A DNA stretch of 64,000 nt, taken from Pedobacter steynii (GTDB lineage: Bacteria; Bacteroidota; Bacteroidia; Sphingobacteriales; Sphingobacteriaceae). The stretch covers positions 124,001 to 188,000 of the forward strand of contig NZ_FNGY01000006.1 in the NCBI RefSeq assembly GCF_900103665.1, read 5' to 3'. The notes beneath the pieces are model-generated. The model was given only the letters and a program-made list of their open reading frames with translations, had not been told where the DNA came from and did not search any database. A program made the position numbers and the translations under genes. Of the stretch, positions 44,834 through 52,638 are shown in pieces (position 1 is the stretch's first letter; each line of letters opens with the position of its first letter).

Positions 44834-46821
44834 GTTAAATAAGTGATTAACCTGTTGTTGCTATGTTGCAAAGTATATAAATATCGGAAGCCAATAGCCG
44901 GGCCTATATGAACCTTTCCCACTTGAATATCAGCAAAGAGCGTGTTTTGAAAATCATTGAAGCTGCTGCTGATCTTTTTAAAACTTTTTATAATCGGAGG
45001 ACTGGCACCGGTTGCAGTGGCTTCGAGTACAATCGTCCGTAAAGGTGTGGCTTGTTTGTCGAGGTTAAAGGAAACCAGGGTACCAATGCCGGCACCGAAA
45101 TACTTATTGAAATTACGCCTGATCTGCAGTGGGACCAGATTGATCGTAAGGACCCTGATCCTCGCGGTGCTATCGATATAGTCGATCTTTTCTTCTTTTC
45201 TGTTTGGAACGGGGATAAACCTGCCATTTCCAGGTGTTCTTTTGATCAGGAATTCTTTTTCTGAAAAGGAATTCATGTACAGCTCCGCCTGTAAAAAATA
45301 ACGGTGTGGGGAATAAGGAGCGATGCTCAGTCCGAAAGTGATGTTCTTCTGTCCGGAAAAAGGAGTGTTGCCACTTTCAAATGGAAAGCCATATCCGGCA
45401 ATAATTCCCGGCGACAAGCCTGTTTTATATTTTCCTGCAGCTCTGTTGGTATAGATCGGTTCATTCTTGTCAAAGACAATGGCGGCACCACTTCTGAAAG
45501 GCAGTTTTTTAGGTTTTTCCAGAAAGCCGATCTTATATTCCACATAGCCCATCGTGGAATCTGCATCGTTTACCCCTTTCTGTTGCAAACCTGGAAGATA
45601 GATGTTTTTGAAAACGAAATGAACGCTATCCGCTGTTCTGATGGTATCCATGCAGCTTTGATTGACATAGGCTGAATCACAGTTTACAATTTTAGGTTTT
45701 GAATCCATGACCTCAATGGAGGCAATATCCAGATTTGGAGGAATGGCTACACCGACGTCTACTTTTTTTGCGGGTCCTTTACCGGTGTTTTGGAATTTAA
45801 CTTTATAGGTTAGTTTTCTGTTTTTTCCGGTAAAGCGATAATTCATCCTGCTGTTTTTCAGCATCATTTTATTCGGATCATGAGAAGCTACAATCTGTAG
45901 CTCCATCGTGAAAAATTCCGTAGCTGCGAGGGCATCGTCAGGAATGAACATACCTGTTAGTTTGACTACCGCATTGGTGTCTTTGATCATTTCGGGAGTT
46001 GTTTTTAGATGAAGAAAGAGAAAGTTCTCCTGTCCGGATTTTAGGTTTTGGAATTTCCAGCCTTCAGCTTTTCTAAAAGCGCTCATTTTTTCCTTGATCA
46101 AAGCAGTGCCTTCCGGATCAAATACGGGGCTTGTCGTTGCCGGAGCAGCAGGTCCTTTGAGCGAGGTGGTATATGGATTCTCTGCCTGTTGTTTTAGCGC
46201 TGCAAAGCTACCATGTTTATCTATCGCTGATTTTTTCTCATTGTAATAACTCCGGACTTCGGCAAGTTCAAAGTTATCTTTATTGAACTCCTTATCATTA
46301 TATAGGAAAGCAATGGTTCCGCTTAAATTGGCAATGCCATTCTCTGGTTTATTTCTGTAGCCCAATACGAGCATCATATCATCACCAGGTTTAGGCATGC
46401 AATTGGTTTTCATTTCAATAGATCCGCCGGATTTAAAGAGTGATGGACCCTGGTTTGATGCAAGGACAGGTCTGCTGGTTCCTGGTTTTAAGGGTTTCGG
46501 TCTGGTTGGCGGGCGTTTGCCATCATCATAACTATTGGTTGCAAAAAGCCTCACCTGATATAGGTCGTTGCCTGGGAAAAAGTGAAGTGGCTCTTTTTCA
46601 AATGAAAAACTGCCATCGCCAAACTCCCAGAAATAGGTGTAAAATGGTTCCGGAGCTCCTGCGATTTGCCTTAGCGGGCGTAAAGTGGAGCTGAATTTTA
46701 TTCCATTAGATTCCTGTTTAGAATGGATGATGGCGGGAACGGTATCTGCCGGAACAATTTGTGTTTGGGCAAATGCGCTTCCAAAGTAGAGCAGAGCGAG
46801 TATACAGACTAGTTTTTTCAT
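44821..46821 (-). CDS. PKD-domain protein with DUF11-like middle and probable outer-membrane barrel
   Basis: 666 residues. After a signal peptide (MKKLVCILALLYFGSAFAQ) comes a PKD domain with FWEFGDGS at 64-71. The middle has a DUF11-like Ig unit (LTYKVKFQNTGKGPAKKVDVG). The last ~180 residues alternate in hydrophobicity and end in a terminal phenylalanine (YLTWKF), as outer-membrane barrels do. I read it as a surface or outer-membrane sensor or scaffold; this is inference from domains. It is directly followed by the CHAT protease gene and preceded by a lipoprotein gene. The start at 46821 fits the signal peptide better than the ATG 21 bases upstream. Confidence 0.7.
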   Translation of the reverse strand: MKKLVCILALLYFGSAFAQTQIVPADTVPAIIHSKQESNGIKFSSTLRPLRQIAGAPEPFYTYFWEFGDGSFSFEKEPLHFFPGNDLYQVRLFATNSYDDGKRPPTRPKPLKPGTSRPVLASNQGPSLFKSGGSIEMKTNCMPKPGDDMMLVLGYRNKPENGIANLSGTIAFLYNDKEFNKDNFELAEVRSYYNEKKSAIDKHGSFAALKQQAENPYTTSLKGPAAPATTSPVFDPEGTALIKEKMSAFRKAEGWKFQNLKSGQENFLFLHLKTTPEMIKDTNAVVKLTGMFIPDDALAATEFFTMELQIVASHDPNKMMLKNSRMNYRFTGKNRKLTYKVKFQNTGKGPAKKVDVGVAIPPNLDIASIEVMDSKPKIVNCDSAYVNQSCMDTIRTADSVHFVFKNIYLPGLQQKGVNDADSTMGYVEYKIGFLEKPKKLPFRSGAAIVFDKNEPIYTNRAAGKYKTGLSPGIIAGYGFPFESGNTPFSGQKNITFGLSIAPYSPHRYFLQAELYMNSFSEKEFLIKRTPGNGRFIPVPNRKEEKIDYIDSTARIRVLTINLVPLQIRRNFNKYFGAGIGTLVSFNLDKQATPLRTIVLEATATGASPPIIKSFKKISSSFNDFQNTLFADIQVGKVHIGPAIGFRYLYTLQHSNNRLITYLTWKF

Positions 46822-46918
46822 CTTAGCTAATAAATTTAACAATAAAATCCTTAAAAACCAGAAAAGATAAAGCCCTGTTAAGGGCCTTATCTGATGGTAT
46901 TGGAGCGCTTGCTTTTTT

Positions 46919-47908
46919 TTAGTAACTGTCGAGGCTATTGATTGCTGCCTGAACGGCAGATTCTGTAGTTTCAGCTAAAGTGAGGACTACATTTTGTCCG
47001 GCACTGATGGTCACTTCCTGTGAGGCATAGTAAAACTTGCCATCTTTGATAGAGAAAGAGAGCATCCGTCCCTGAACTCCGATTGGCATCATGTTGTCAT
47101 AACTTTTTACTTTGTTCGCTCCACCAGGAGTATACAACTGAGCAGCAACATTACTTCCTTTGGCACAAAAGAAAACATAAGTTTCTCCGCTGAAAGCATG
47201 GAAGTTGGCAAAGGTTCCAGGGTTGTTGTTCACTTCAACAGTGATGGTTGTTTTAGGATTGGCATAGCTGTAGAATACATCGCAGTTGATCCAGCCCAGT
47301 GTTCCAAAGTCAAAGGTGAAGGTTGAATTTGTCGCATTTACTTCTTTTTGGCCTGCACCATTGGCTTGTGGTCTTGGTGCTTGCCATGCCATTTGATTAT
47401 TGCCCGCAGCAACCAGTGGTTTGTCGTTCTGATCTACACCTATCCAAAGTTGGGTTGCACCTTCTCTTTTAGCAGGGATAGATATTTTTACGGGTACAGC
47501 AAGGTTTTGATCGACACTGCTGCCATTGGATTTTACGTCGACAAAGATAAACCCGTCGGAGGCAAGTGGTGCTCCTGAAGCATGGTTGGTATTTGCACCG
47601 GTAAACAAAACGGTACTTCTTTTCAATACTTCATATGCTTCAACAGTTACAGTACCCGTTACTGCTACACCTCCTTTGGTGAGTGATCCGGCAGGGAAAT
47701 TGATTTTTGTTCCTCCTGCAAGGGTAACGGTCTGAGGTAATGCCGAAGCATTGATCTGTAATGTCTGTTGCTGGGCGCCGAATTTCGCTGTGAAATCTTT
47801 TGCACTTTGTACCATACCTTCGTCGTTGGTACCTTTGTCTTTTTTACATGCAATGGTTAAACAAACGATTGCAATAAATAGCGTAGAGATTAGGTTGAAC
47901 TTTTTCAT
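46919..47908 (-). CDS. Lipoprotein with a ZU5-like beta module
   Basis: 329 residues with a lipoprotein signal (CLTIAC-KKDKG). Residues ~60-150 (GGTKINFPAGSLTKGGVAVTG...TVEAYEV, then SDGFIFVDV) resemble a beta-rich module common in Bacteroidota surface proteins and weakly like ZU5 domains. The remaining C-terminal half is also beta-rich without a motif I know. It is first in the operon with the PKD/barrel and CHAT genes and is transcribed divergently from the sigma factor gene. The domain reading is tentative. Confidence 0.6.
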   Translation of the reverse strand: MKKFNLISTLFIAIVCLTIACKKDKGTNDEGMVQSAKDFTAKFGAQQQTLQINASALPQTVTLAGGTKINFPAGSLTKGGVAVTGTVTVEAYEVLKRSTVLFTGANTNHASGAPLASDGFIFVDVKSNGSSVDQNLAVPVKISIPAKREGATQLWIGVDQNDKPLVAAGNNQMAWQAPRPQANGAGQKEVNATNSTFTFDFGTLGWINCDVFYSYANPKTTITVEVNNNPGTFANFHAFSGETYVFFCAKGSNVAAQLYTPGGANKVKSYDNMMPIGVQGRMLSFSIKDGKFYYASQEVTISAGQNVVLTLAETTESAVQAAINSLDSY

Positions 47909-47965
47909 GTCTGTAGAATTTTAAATAATTGTGTGATTCGAATAGATATCAAGAACGATGAAATA

Positions 47966-47972
47966 TTGTTAC
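47966..47972 (-). promoter_or_regulatory. Possible ECF-type -35 motif in the divergent region
   Basis: On the minus strand the sequence reads GGGGGGTAACAATATTTC, containing GTAAC, the AAC core seen in many extracytoplasmic-function sigma -35 elements. It lies 58 bases before the lipoprotein gene. No convincing -10 partner was found, so this is only a candidate for autoregulated promoter recognition. Confidence 0.25.
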
Positions 47973-48053
47973 CCCCCTGGAATGATTTTTTTTTACAGCT
48001 TGTCAAAAGAAACTTTAAATTAGCAGGGACATCATTTATATTTAATCCGTTAT

Positions 48054-48623
48054 ATGGCTAAAAACATACATGCAGATCAACGTTTTATTGTCGGACTGGT
48101 AAATAATGATGCGGTCATTATCAACGACATCTATAAACGTTGCGCCCATAAAATAAAATCATGGATTACTTTTAATAATGGGAGCGAAGATGATGCTGCG
48201 GATATCTTTCAGGAAGCCTTAATGGATATATACCGGCAAGGGAAGTACAAATCCCTGGAGCTGACCTGTCCTTTTGAGCCTTACCTGTTATTGGTTTGTA
48301 AACGTAAATGGTTGAACCAGATTAAAAAAAGATCAATTCTACCGGTAACAAATTCGGAGGAGGATTTATTACATATCGGAGAAGATACTTTTGCTCAGGC
48401 AGATGAGCTGGAAAATCAGGCCAGACAATCGGACTTGTTTTACAGTGCATTTGAAAAACTGGGAGCACGCTGTCAGGAAATCATTTCCTGGAGCATGAAA
48501 GGAGAAGCACAGGAGAAAGTTGCGGAAGCACTTGGAGTAACTTATGGTTACCTGCGCAAAAAGAAATCTGAGTGTATGGCTTCGCTGATAAAAATGGTTC
48601 AATCAATTAAAACGGAAGAATAA
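48054..48623 (+). CDS. Sigma-70 family (ECF-like) RNA polymerase sigma factor
   Basis: 189 residues with only sigma regions 2 and 4, as in the ECF group. Region 2 includes DDAADIFQEALMDIYRQGKY (about 46-65), the core-binding and -10 segment. Region 4 is a helix-turn-helix (LGARCQEIISWSMKGEAQEKVAEALGVTYGYLRKKKSEC), binding the -35 element. The stop overlaps the next gene by one base (TAATG), and that neighbour has one membrane helix, as expected for an anti-sigma factor. It is divergent from the CHAT operon, its probable target. Confidence 0.85.
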   Translation: MAKNIHADQRFIVGLVNNDAVIINDIYKRCAHKIKSWITFNNGSEDDAADIFQEALMDIYRQGKYKSLELTCPFEPYLLLVCKRKWLNQIKKRSILPVTNSEEDLLHIGEDTFAQADELENQARQSDLFYSAFEKLGARCQEIISWSMKGEAQEKVAEALGVTYGYLRKKKSECMASLIKMVQSIKTEE

Positions 48624-49354
48624 TGGCTAACGAGGATAAATTAACCGATGTTGCACGGTATGTGGAAGGGGATATGGAAGCAGTGGAACTACAGGCTTTT
48701 GAGGTGTTACTCAGAGCAGATGCCGGATTACAAGGCCTGCTGGCTGAATATAAAGATGTCCATCAAACTTTAAAGATGAAGATCGCACCTGATGCTCAGG
48801 ATAAAGCCGTAGTGAATAGATTACTGGAACTGAATGGGGAATATTTCAGGAAGGATGGGAAAATAATGGCTTTGAACGGCTATTTGAAATGGATCAGTAT
48901 TGCGGCGGTGTTGGTGATCGGACTATTGGTCTGGGCGCCATGGTCTGGCGGATTATATGAAAAATATACGATCAGCAGGGAAATGTCCGTAGCAGAGCGT
49001 GGAACAGGTGCCGAGCAAAAAATAGAAGATGCGGCAGCACTTTATAATACCGGCGATTTTTCCGGGGCAGCAAAAATATTGGGTCCTGTTTATCAATCCG
49101 ATCCCGAAAGGGCAATGGTAGCCTATTATTATGGGATTAGTTTGATAGAAAACAGCCAGGAGAAGGAAGCACGCAAGGTGTTGTTAAAGCTATATGAAGG
49201 AACGTCTGTTTTTAAATATGATGCCCTGTATAACATTGCACTAAGTTATGTGAAAGAAAAGAACGATCAAGAGGCGCTGGTTTGGCTGGGTAAGATTCCG
49301 GCAGGTGATCACAATTACGGGAAAGCAAAGGAACTGATCGGAAAATTGAAATAA
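48623..49354 (+). CDS. Membrane-anchored TPR protein, probable anti-sigma factor
   Basis: 243 residues. The cytoplasmic N-terminus (1-85, LTDVARYVEGDMEAVELQAFE) resembles anti-sigma domains that begin with a short helical D/E-rich section. One membrane helix is at about 88-106 (YLKWISIAAVLVIGLLVWAPW). The periplasmic part holds tetratricopeptide-like repeats (AALYNTGDFSGAAKILGPVYQSDPERA and following). It overlaps the sigma gene by one base. That it binds the sigma factor is inferred from this pairing and topology. A strong terminator follows. Confidence 0.7.
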   Translation: MANEDKLTDVARYVEGDMEAVELQAFEVLLRADAGLQGLLAEYKDVHQTLKMKIAPDAQDKAVVNRLLELNGEYFRKDGKIMALNGYLKWISIAAVLVIGLLVWAPWSGGLYEKYTISREMSVAERGTGAEQKIEDAAALYNTGDFSGAAKILGPVYQSDPERAMVAYYYGISLIENSQEKEARKVLLKLYEGTSVFKYDALYNIALSYVKEKNDQEALVWLGKIPAGDHNYGKAKELIGKLK

Positions 49355-49381
49355 TATATTTAAGGAAAAGAGCTGGTACTC

Positions 49382-49422
49382 AAAGCGCCTGGTCATGATT
49401 TATGACGCAGGCGCTTTTTTTT
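49382..49422 (+). terminator. Intrinsic terminator after the sigma/anti-sigma pair
   Basis: AAAGCGCCTG and CAGGCGCTTT form a long stem with GTCAT/ATGAC inside, followed by T residues. Confidence 0.9.
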
Positions 49423-49457
49423 ATGTGGAATATGCAGATTCGTAAGATTGGGTTATA

Positions 49458-49877
49458 TTAATCGAATATAATCTGTTCTGGTCCTGAAACCTTGTTGATG
49501 TGGCAGGCACACCTGCCTCCTTGTACTTTGATAACAGCTGATTTTGTCTGCTTGGTGTCCACAGATGTGCCGGTAATTTTTAAATCATCGCCTTCTTCAG
49601 AAAGACTTTTCGTATTTCCGTCATTTACCACTATATGAGCGCCAGCTATAAGGTTTGCTGCAGCACTTGAATTTGCGTACACCTTTTCGCCAGTTCTTTG
49701 GTTGACTACACTGACGTCTTTGACTTCGGTGCCGATCCCTTTATTGTCTACGAATCTGATAACTATTGAGCGAAATTCTTCCGTACATATTTTATCGCCA
49801 CATTCTGAATCTGTTGTCTTTTTTTTGCAGGAAAGGAATGCACTTCCCATTAATAGTGCAAGTATGAGGTTTTTCAT
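49458..49877 (-). CDS. Small lipoprotein of unknown function
   Basis: 139 residues with a lipobox at AFLSC-KKKT. The mature part has a CGDKIC-type pair and a later CAC pair, which could form disulfides, and the strand-rich SIVIRFVDNKGIGTEVKDVSVV. I do not recognise a family. It is transcribed alone, convergent to the sigma operon. A link to the sigma regulon is possible but not shown. Confidence 0.65.
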   Translation of the reverse strand: MKNLILALLMGSAFLSCKKKTTDSECGDKICTEEFRSIVIRFVDNKGIGTEVKDVSVVNQRTGEKVYANSSAAANLIAGAHIVVNDGNTKSLSEEGDDLKITGTSVDTKQTKSAVIKVQGGRCACHINKVSGPEQIIFD

Positions 49878-49976
49878 AATTTGTTGATTTTTAATAATAA
49901 ACGGAACAATTTGAAAAAACGCTACAGTTGAAATTAACGAGCGCCGTTACATTAACGCTGTATGATAAATATGGGC

Positions 49977-50003
49977 GAAAAAAAAGCCTGCAATTTGCAG
50001 GCT
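49977..50003 (-). terminator. Intrinsic terminator of the TPR gene
   Basis: AGCCTGC and GCAGGCT form the stem just past the stop at 50009. On the minus strand the following bases are an eight-base T run. Confidence 0.8.
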
Positions 50004-50008
50004 CTTTT

Positions 50009-50527
50009 TTATTCGAAATTATAAATGACATGTTGCGTCAACTGTTTTTTATCTCTTAACCGTTGAAGGTTGTCATGTAAAGCACTCTTGTCTTCGATGC
50101 CGGTACTGCTCAGCAGCGCTTGCTTATAAAACTCATTTGCTGCCTCCCAACGTTTATCCTGCTCCGCATAGTTTCCCATTTGTTCGTAGATACAGCACTT
50201 ACATACGCCTTTTACAAGGAGTGCCTGACTGAAAATCTGTTCTGCTAATTTTGACATTTCCAAAGTGGTTAGCAAACGGAGATAAGGAAGGTAAACATCC
50301 GGAAATTCCGGTTCCAGTCCGATACATTTTTTATAATAGTATCCGGCAGTCTGATAGTTTTTGAATCTATCCTGATAGATATTTCCCAGATGATAATATG
50401 CCCTGGCATATTCCGGATCAATCTGAATAATTTCGTTCATTAGATGAAGTGCTTTCTGAGGCTCGCCGTGCTCTAGCTCGTCGATGGCTTCAAGATATTT
50501 CTCTTCGGTGGTATATAAAATGTCCAT
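50009..50527 (-). CDS. Tetratricopeptide repeat protein
   Basis: 172 residues, no signal peptide, with TPR motifs read as ALHLMNEIIQIDPEYARAYYHLGNIYQDRFKNYQTAGYYYKKCIGLEPEFPDVY and a further unit near residues 110-140. TPRs mediate protein contacts; no catalytic motif is present. It is a cytoplasmic single-gene unit by spacing. The partner is unknown. Confidence 0.75.
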   Translation of the reverse strand: MDILYTTEEKYLEAIDELEHGEPQKALHLMNEIIQIDPEYARAYYHLGNIYQDRFKNYQTAGYYYKKCIGLEPEFPDVYLPYLRLLTTLEMSKLAEQIFSQALLVKGVCKCCIYEQMGNYAEQDKRWEAANEFYKQALLSSTGIEDKSALHDNLQRLRDKKQLTQHVIYNFE

Positions 50528-50585
50528 AAGGATACTTGTCTTTTTTTGTTCCGGTTATTAAAACTTCCGGAGGGCTATTAAATCT

Positions 50586-50894
50586 TTGATTATTGGTAAT
50601 GCTGAATATCTTGGAGAGGCATTAGATCCCGGACAGAAAGGGAAGGTCCATGCTTATCCGGTGCAGGCAAACCACTGGGTTGCTGCTGTTCATTTGGATA
50701 TGTTGGTACTTAAGCATGTTCTTTTTTTACAAATGTAAGGATATGTATCTAAATATCAAAACGTTTGGTTTTTCTGCAAGATCTTGAATGATAAGGGGAA
50801 AGCGATTGCTTACCTGGGTACGCTGGAACAGGTTAAAAATATTCAAGAGGATTGCTATTTATTATTAAACTTTCAGTATTTATTGAAAGTTTAA
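50586..50894 (+). pseudogene. Possible decayed gene of unknown origin
   Basis: From a TTG at 50586 the frame reads LIIGNAEYLGEALDPGQKG and onwards for 50 codons to a TAA at 50736-50738. It then continues in the same frame for 51 more codons with protein-like composition (FFCKILNDKGKAIAYLGTLE) until 50894. A single in-frame stop in about 100 codons suggests a nonsense-mutated or degraded gene; chance openness is possible. No good start codon or family is seen, and the tail runs into the palindrome. Confidence 0.3.
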
Positions 50895-50911
50895 TAATAA
50901 TGTTATATTTG
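50859..50911 (+). promoter_or_regulatory. Perfect 17-bp palindromic operator overlapping a promoter
   Basis: TTATTATTAAACTTTCA (50859-50875) and its reverse complement (50884-50900) flank an eight-base spacer. A TTG -33 (50883-50885) lies at the inner edge of the right arm, 18 bases before a perfect TAnnTTTG (TATATTTG, 50904-50911). A dimeric repressor here would block the promoter of the following operon. Confidence 0.65.
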
Positions 50912-50988
50912 CATGTGGAATTAGCAGAAGAAAACGGAAGGGGGCTGGTTCCGGGACTCAATTGTAAAAATATTTAAATCCTGTAAAT

Positions 50989-51483
50989 ATGGAAACGCTA
51001 AAAAAATACCTGATGCTTTATGATGGGAACTTCGGAGTTCAGCAACCTTTAAAATGGGCTTATCGTTTTGGCTTTCTTCTTTTCACCTGGTTCTTTACGG
51101 GATTCATATTGACAGCCTATGTAGAACTATTGAAAGAATTGATGCCTGTTGGTCATGCTTACAGGGAATACCAGATTTGTGGCGGACAAATCATTTTTCA
51201 GGGGATCATCATCAGTTTTCTTTTTCCCGCGCAACGATGGACCTATCTTGGGAACATGATGACCATCTCTTTTGCCGGCGCATTGTTGTTATTGCCTGGT
51301 TTGCTGCTGGCTCAATATCTGGTACTTCCCGCTCTTTTTTATGCGCTTTACTTTATGGGCGTTGCAGGAATAATGTTTCTGGAACATATCCGGAGAACCA
51401 GACTCCTGCAACTTGGAAATACATTAACTATGACCTGGGTAGCTTACCGCATCATCATCCTTTTAATCATTCTTTTAGCTTAA
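50989..51483 (+). CDS. Membrane protein of unknown function
   Basis: 164 residues with four hydrophobic helices (about 25-48, 70-88, 95-122, 140-164). It starts METLKKYLMLYDGNFGVQQPL; no family is recognised. It stands behind a promoter covered by a 17-bp palindrome and is followed after four bases by an epimerase gene, so both should be under the same control. An ion- or stress-linked role is only a guess. Confidence 0.65.
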   Translation: METLKKYLMLYDGNFGVQQPLKWAYRFGFLLFTWFFTGFILTAYVELLKELMPVGHAYREYQICGGQIIFQGIIISFLFPAQRWTYLGNMMTISFAGALLLLPGLLLAQYLVLPALFYALYFMGVAGIMFLEHIRRTRLLQLGNTLTMTWVAYRIIILLIILLA

Positions 51484-51487
51484 TTAT

Positions 51488-52414
51488 ATGAAATATCATA
51501 AAGTAATACTTGCAGGAGGTAATGGGTACCTCGGTAAAGTGCTCGCAGACTATTACAAAGAACTTGCAGAAGAGGTTTTGATTCTAAGTCGTAAACCCAT
51601 GGCTGCCAGTGGTAACATCCGGACAGAAGTATGGAATGGTAAAGCCGAAGGAGACTGGGTAAAATCATTGGAAGGGGCAGACTTATTGGTTAACCTTTGC
51701 GGTAAGAATGTCAATTGCCGGTATACCGCTAAAAATCAGGCAGAAATCATCAGTTCCAGAACAATTCCAACGAGGTTGCTTGGTAATGTAATCGGGAAGA
51801 TGGCCCAGCCGCCAAGACTGTGGATCAATGTGACCTCAGCGACCATTTATCGGCATGCGGAAGACCATGCTCAGGATGAAAAAAACGGGGAATTGGGATA
51901 TGGATTCTCTATTGAAGTCTGTAAGCAATGGGAAGCAGCATTTTTTGAATCTGAAACGCCAAACACGAGAAAGGTTGCTTTGAGGATGGGAATAGTACTC
52001 GGTAGGAATGACAGCGTTTTCCCAAGGCTATTGAATCTGGTCAGGCTTGGATTGGGAGGTCAGCAGGGGGATGGTCAGCAATATGTTTCCTGGATTCATG
52101 AGCATGATGTTGCCCGTTGTACAGAATGGCTGACAGATGAAGAAAAAATGGAAGGCGTGATCAACTGTGCGGCACCGGTAGCAGTTAAAAATATGGAGTT
52201 AATGAAAGTGATGAGGAAAGCATATGGTATTCCTTTCGGTTTGCCATGCCCGCAGTGGTTATTGGAAATTGGTGTGCGGTTAATCGGTACAGAGACTGAA
52301 TTGATCTTAAAAAGCCGCTGGGTTTCTCCTGGACGCTTATTGGATAATGGCTTCACCTTTCAGTTCGCGGAAATTAAACCGGCTGTACACGACATTTTGA
52401 GTATCAGGGTTTAA
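51488..52414 (+). CDS. TIGR01777-type NAD-dependent epimerase/oxidoreductase
   Basis: 308 residues of the extended SDR fold, YfcH/SulA type. The dinucleotide motif is VILAGGNGYLGKVLADYYKE near the N-terminus, and LVNLCGKNVNCRYTAKNQAEIISSR follows with the TIGR01777 pattern. NVTSATIYRHAEDHAQDE contains the active-site area. The C-terminus has a DUF1731-like end (RWVSPGRLLDNGFTFQFAEI). Substrate is unknown in the family. It is the second gene of the palindrome-controlled operon. Confidence 0.85.
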   Translation: MKYHKVILAGGNGYLGKVLADYYKELAEEVLILSRKPMAASGNIRTEVWNGKAEGDWVKSLEGADLLVNLCGKNVNCRYTAKNQAEIISSRTIPTRLLGNVIGKMAQPPRLWINVTSATIYRHAEDHAQDEKNGELGYGFSIEVCKQWEAAFFESETPNTRKVALRMGIVLGRNDSVFPRLLNLVRLGLGGQQGDGQQYVSWIHEHDVARCTEWLTDEEKMEGVINCAAPVAVKNMELMKVMRKAYGIPFGLPCPQWLLEIGVRLIGTETELILKSRWVSPGRLLDNGFTFQFAEIKPAVHDILSIRV

Positions 52415-52638
52415 TCTCAATCGTGATTGATTTATCTGGTGTATCAAGGATATTACGCTGTATTTGTTTATAGCACATTTTGTGTGGACAATATAGTGTC
52501 AGTATTGGAGAATCTACGTGAAGGTTTTTGAGCTGGCTTCGGCTATCTTTAGTTTTTAATTATTTATTGTAGTTGAAAGTGTTTTTGTAAAGAAAGAAAC
52601 CCGGAACTATTTGTAAATTACCTGAACTAACTAAATGT

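Larger units (their letters stand above)
50528..50988. other. 460-base gap with a decayed reading frame and an operator
   Basis: The gap holds a frame from 50586 to 50894 interrupted by one TAA at 50736, an extended palindrome at 50859-50900 and a -7 element at 50904-50911. Otherwise nothing is recognised: no RNA gene and no repeat seen elsewhere in the window. Confidence 0.6.

Noticed and set aside
45304..45675. 123-codon plus-strand frame inside the PKD gene
   Set aside because: Opposite strand shadow; no start signal or homology by eye.
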